The notes under the pieces: generated by a model
Databases searched by the model: none
What the model saw: only the letters and a program-made list of their open reading frames with translations
Told to the model about the DNA's origin: nothing
Position numbers and translations under genes: made by a program
In this document: positions 63,694-64,000 of the stretch, piece by piece
Position numbering within the stretch: the stretch's first letter is position 1
How the letters are laid out: the number at the start of each line of letters is the position of its first letter
Source of the DNA: JAXMEQ01 sp046348225
GTDB lineage: Bacteria; Pseudomonadota; Gammaproteobacteria; Burkholderiales; Burkholderiaceae_C
Length of the DNA: 64,000 nucleotides
Assembly: GCA_046348225.1 (NCBI GenBank)
Contig: JAXMEQ010000006.1
Span: 62,001-126,000 of the forward strand
Reading direction: 5' to 3'

Positions 63694-64000
63694 TCACTGG
63701 TTGTTTGCCGCCAACTTGAGTAGGGGCTTTTCGTCGCCGCTGGGGTTGGGCTTGAGCTGCCCCGAAATGATGGCGCCCTGGTGCATCTCCAGGGCACGGT
63801 AGTAGATGTCGCCGTCGATCCGGGCTTTGGGCTGCAGTTCCAGCAGTTCCCGGGTGTGAACCGGGCCGCGGATGCTGCCGTTGATGATCACGTGGTCGGC
63901 ATGGATCTCGCCATGCACGCTCGCGCTTTCGGAGATCACCAGGATGCTCGGGCTGTCGGGGCTGGCGGTGATGTCACCCATGACTTCACCATCGACCCGC
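63694..64000 (-). CDS. Bactofilin (N-terminus beyond window end)
   Basis: The last ~102 residues of a bactofilin. The frame stays open to the window end (RVDGEVMGDITA), so the ATG at 63981 is internal. The repeated beta-helix pattern is clear: SILVISESASVHGEIHADHV, INGSIRGPVHTRELLELQ, and ARIDGDIYYRALEMHQGAII. Bactofilins polymerise without nucleotide into filaments that scaffold wall or polar proteins. Here it sits near several murein enzymes. The final NPSGDEKPLL tail is disordered. Confidence 0.92.
   Translation of the reverse strand, partial: RVDGEVMGDITASPDSPSILVISESASVHGEIHADHVIINGSIRGPVHTRELLELQPKARIDGDIYYRALEMHQGAIISGQLKPNPSGDEKPLLKLAANNQ

Overview
The window looks like chromosomal DNA of a GC-rich betaproteobacterium in the Burkholderiales, most likely Comamonadaceae. 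The evidence is the high GC content, the dense gene packing, the ResB/CcsB cytochrome c system, MsrPQ, family-typical neighbourhoods (phoH-ybeY, the folate SDR with folB, ruvA-ruvB), and a small dispersed palindromic repeat. That repeat carries a GCTAT...ATAGC stem, then CACGCAG, GCGGGCT and GGCCRATTTGGCC. I recall this kind of element from Comamonadaceae genomes; this was not checked against a database. No rRNA, tRNA or CRISPR array was seen.

Layout. Bases 1-11,040 hold the end of lysA, the MsrPQ methionine sulfoxide repair pair, cytochrome c maturation genes with a di-haem cytochrome c, engB, an alpha/beta hydrolase, two LpxL-type acyltransferases and metK. Bases 11,041-17,125 hold an exported unknown protein, a secreted-type zinc protease, two Lrp/AsnC regulators and glmS. 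Bases 17,126-21,100 are an AT-richer island between glmS-lrp and glmU. It carries a HEPN-like protein, a ParA-like ATPase with a small partner, two IS110-type transposase remnants and a decayed second copy of the glmU 3' end. Bases 21,100-28,180 hold glmU, a lipoprotein, a PhoD-like phosphatase/hydrolase fusion and an overlapping response regulator/histidine kinase pair. Bases 28,174-30,560 are a second accessory island (ORF6N protein, COG3440-type HNH endonuclease, MazG-like hydrolase) bounded on both sides by the dispersed repeat.

Bases 30,600-50,263 are mostly core and metabolic genes: a metallo-beta-lactamase-fold protein with altered metal motifs, gluconokinase and TetR, LysR, 5-formyl-THF cyclo-ligase, Slt, cca, a ROK kinase, MidA, folate genes, ttcA, a D-threonine aldolase-like enzyme, and an unusual alkylglycerol monooxygenase/lysoplasmalogenase fusion. 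Bases 50,229-64,000 carry a MacAB-like exporter, ruvBA, an orphan response regulator, phoH-ybeY, dtd, a cation efflux protein, tyrS, an M23 peptidase, anmK, erpA and a bactofilin.

Themes. Cell wall biology recurs: glmS and glmU supply UDP-GlcNAc, Slt and the M23 peptidase cleave the wall, AnmK recycles its sugars, and bactofilin is a cytoskeletal scaffold. Ten copies of the ~65-base repeat were found. Some supply protein-coding sequence, stop codons or a ribosome binding site, and pairs of copies bracket both accessory islands. The least described items are the ParA-like/186-residue pair with its HEPN-like neighbour, the HNH-MazG pair, and the ether-lipid fusion enzyme.
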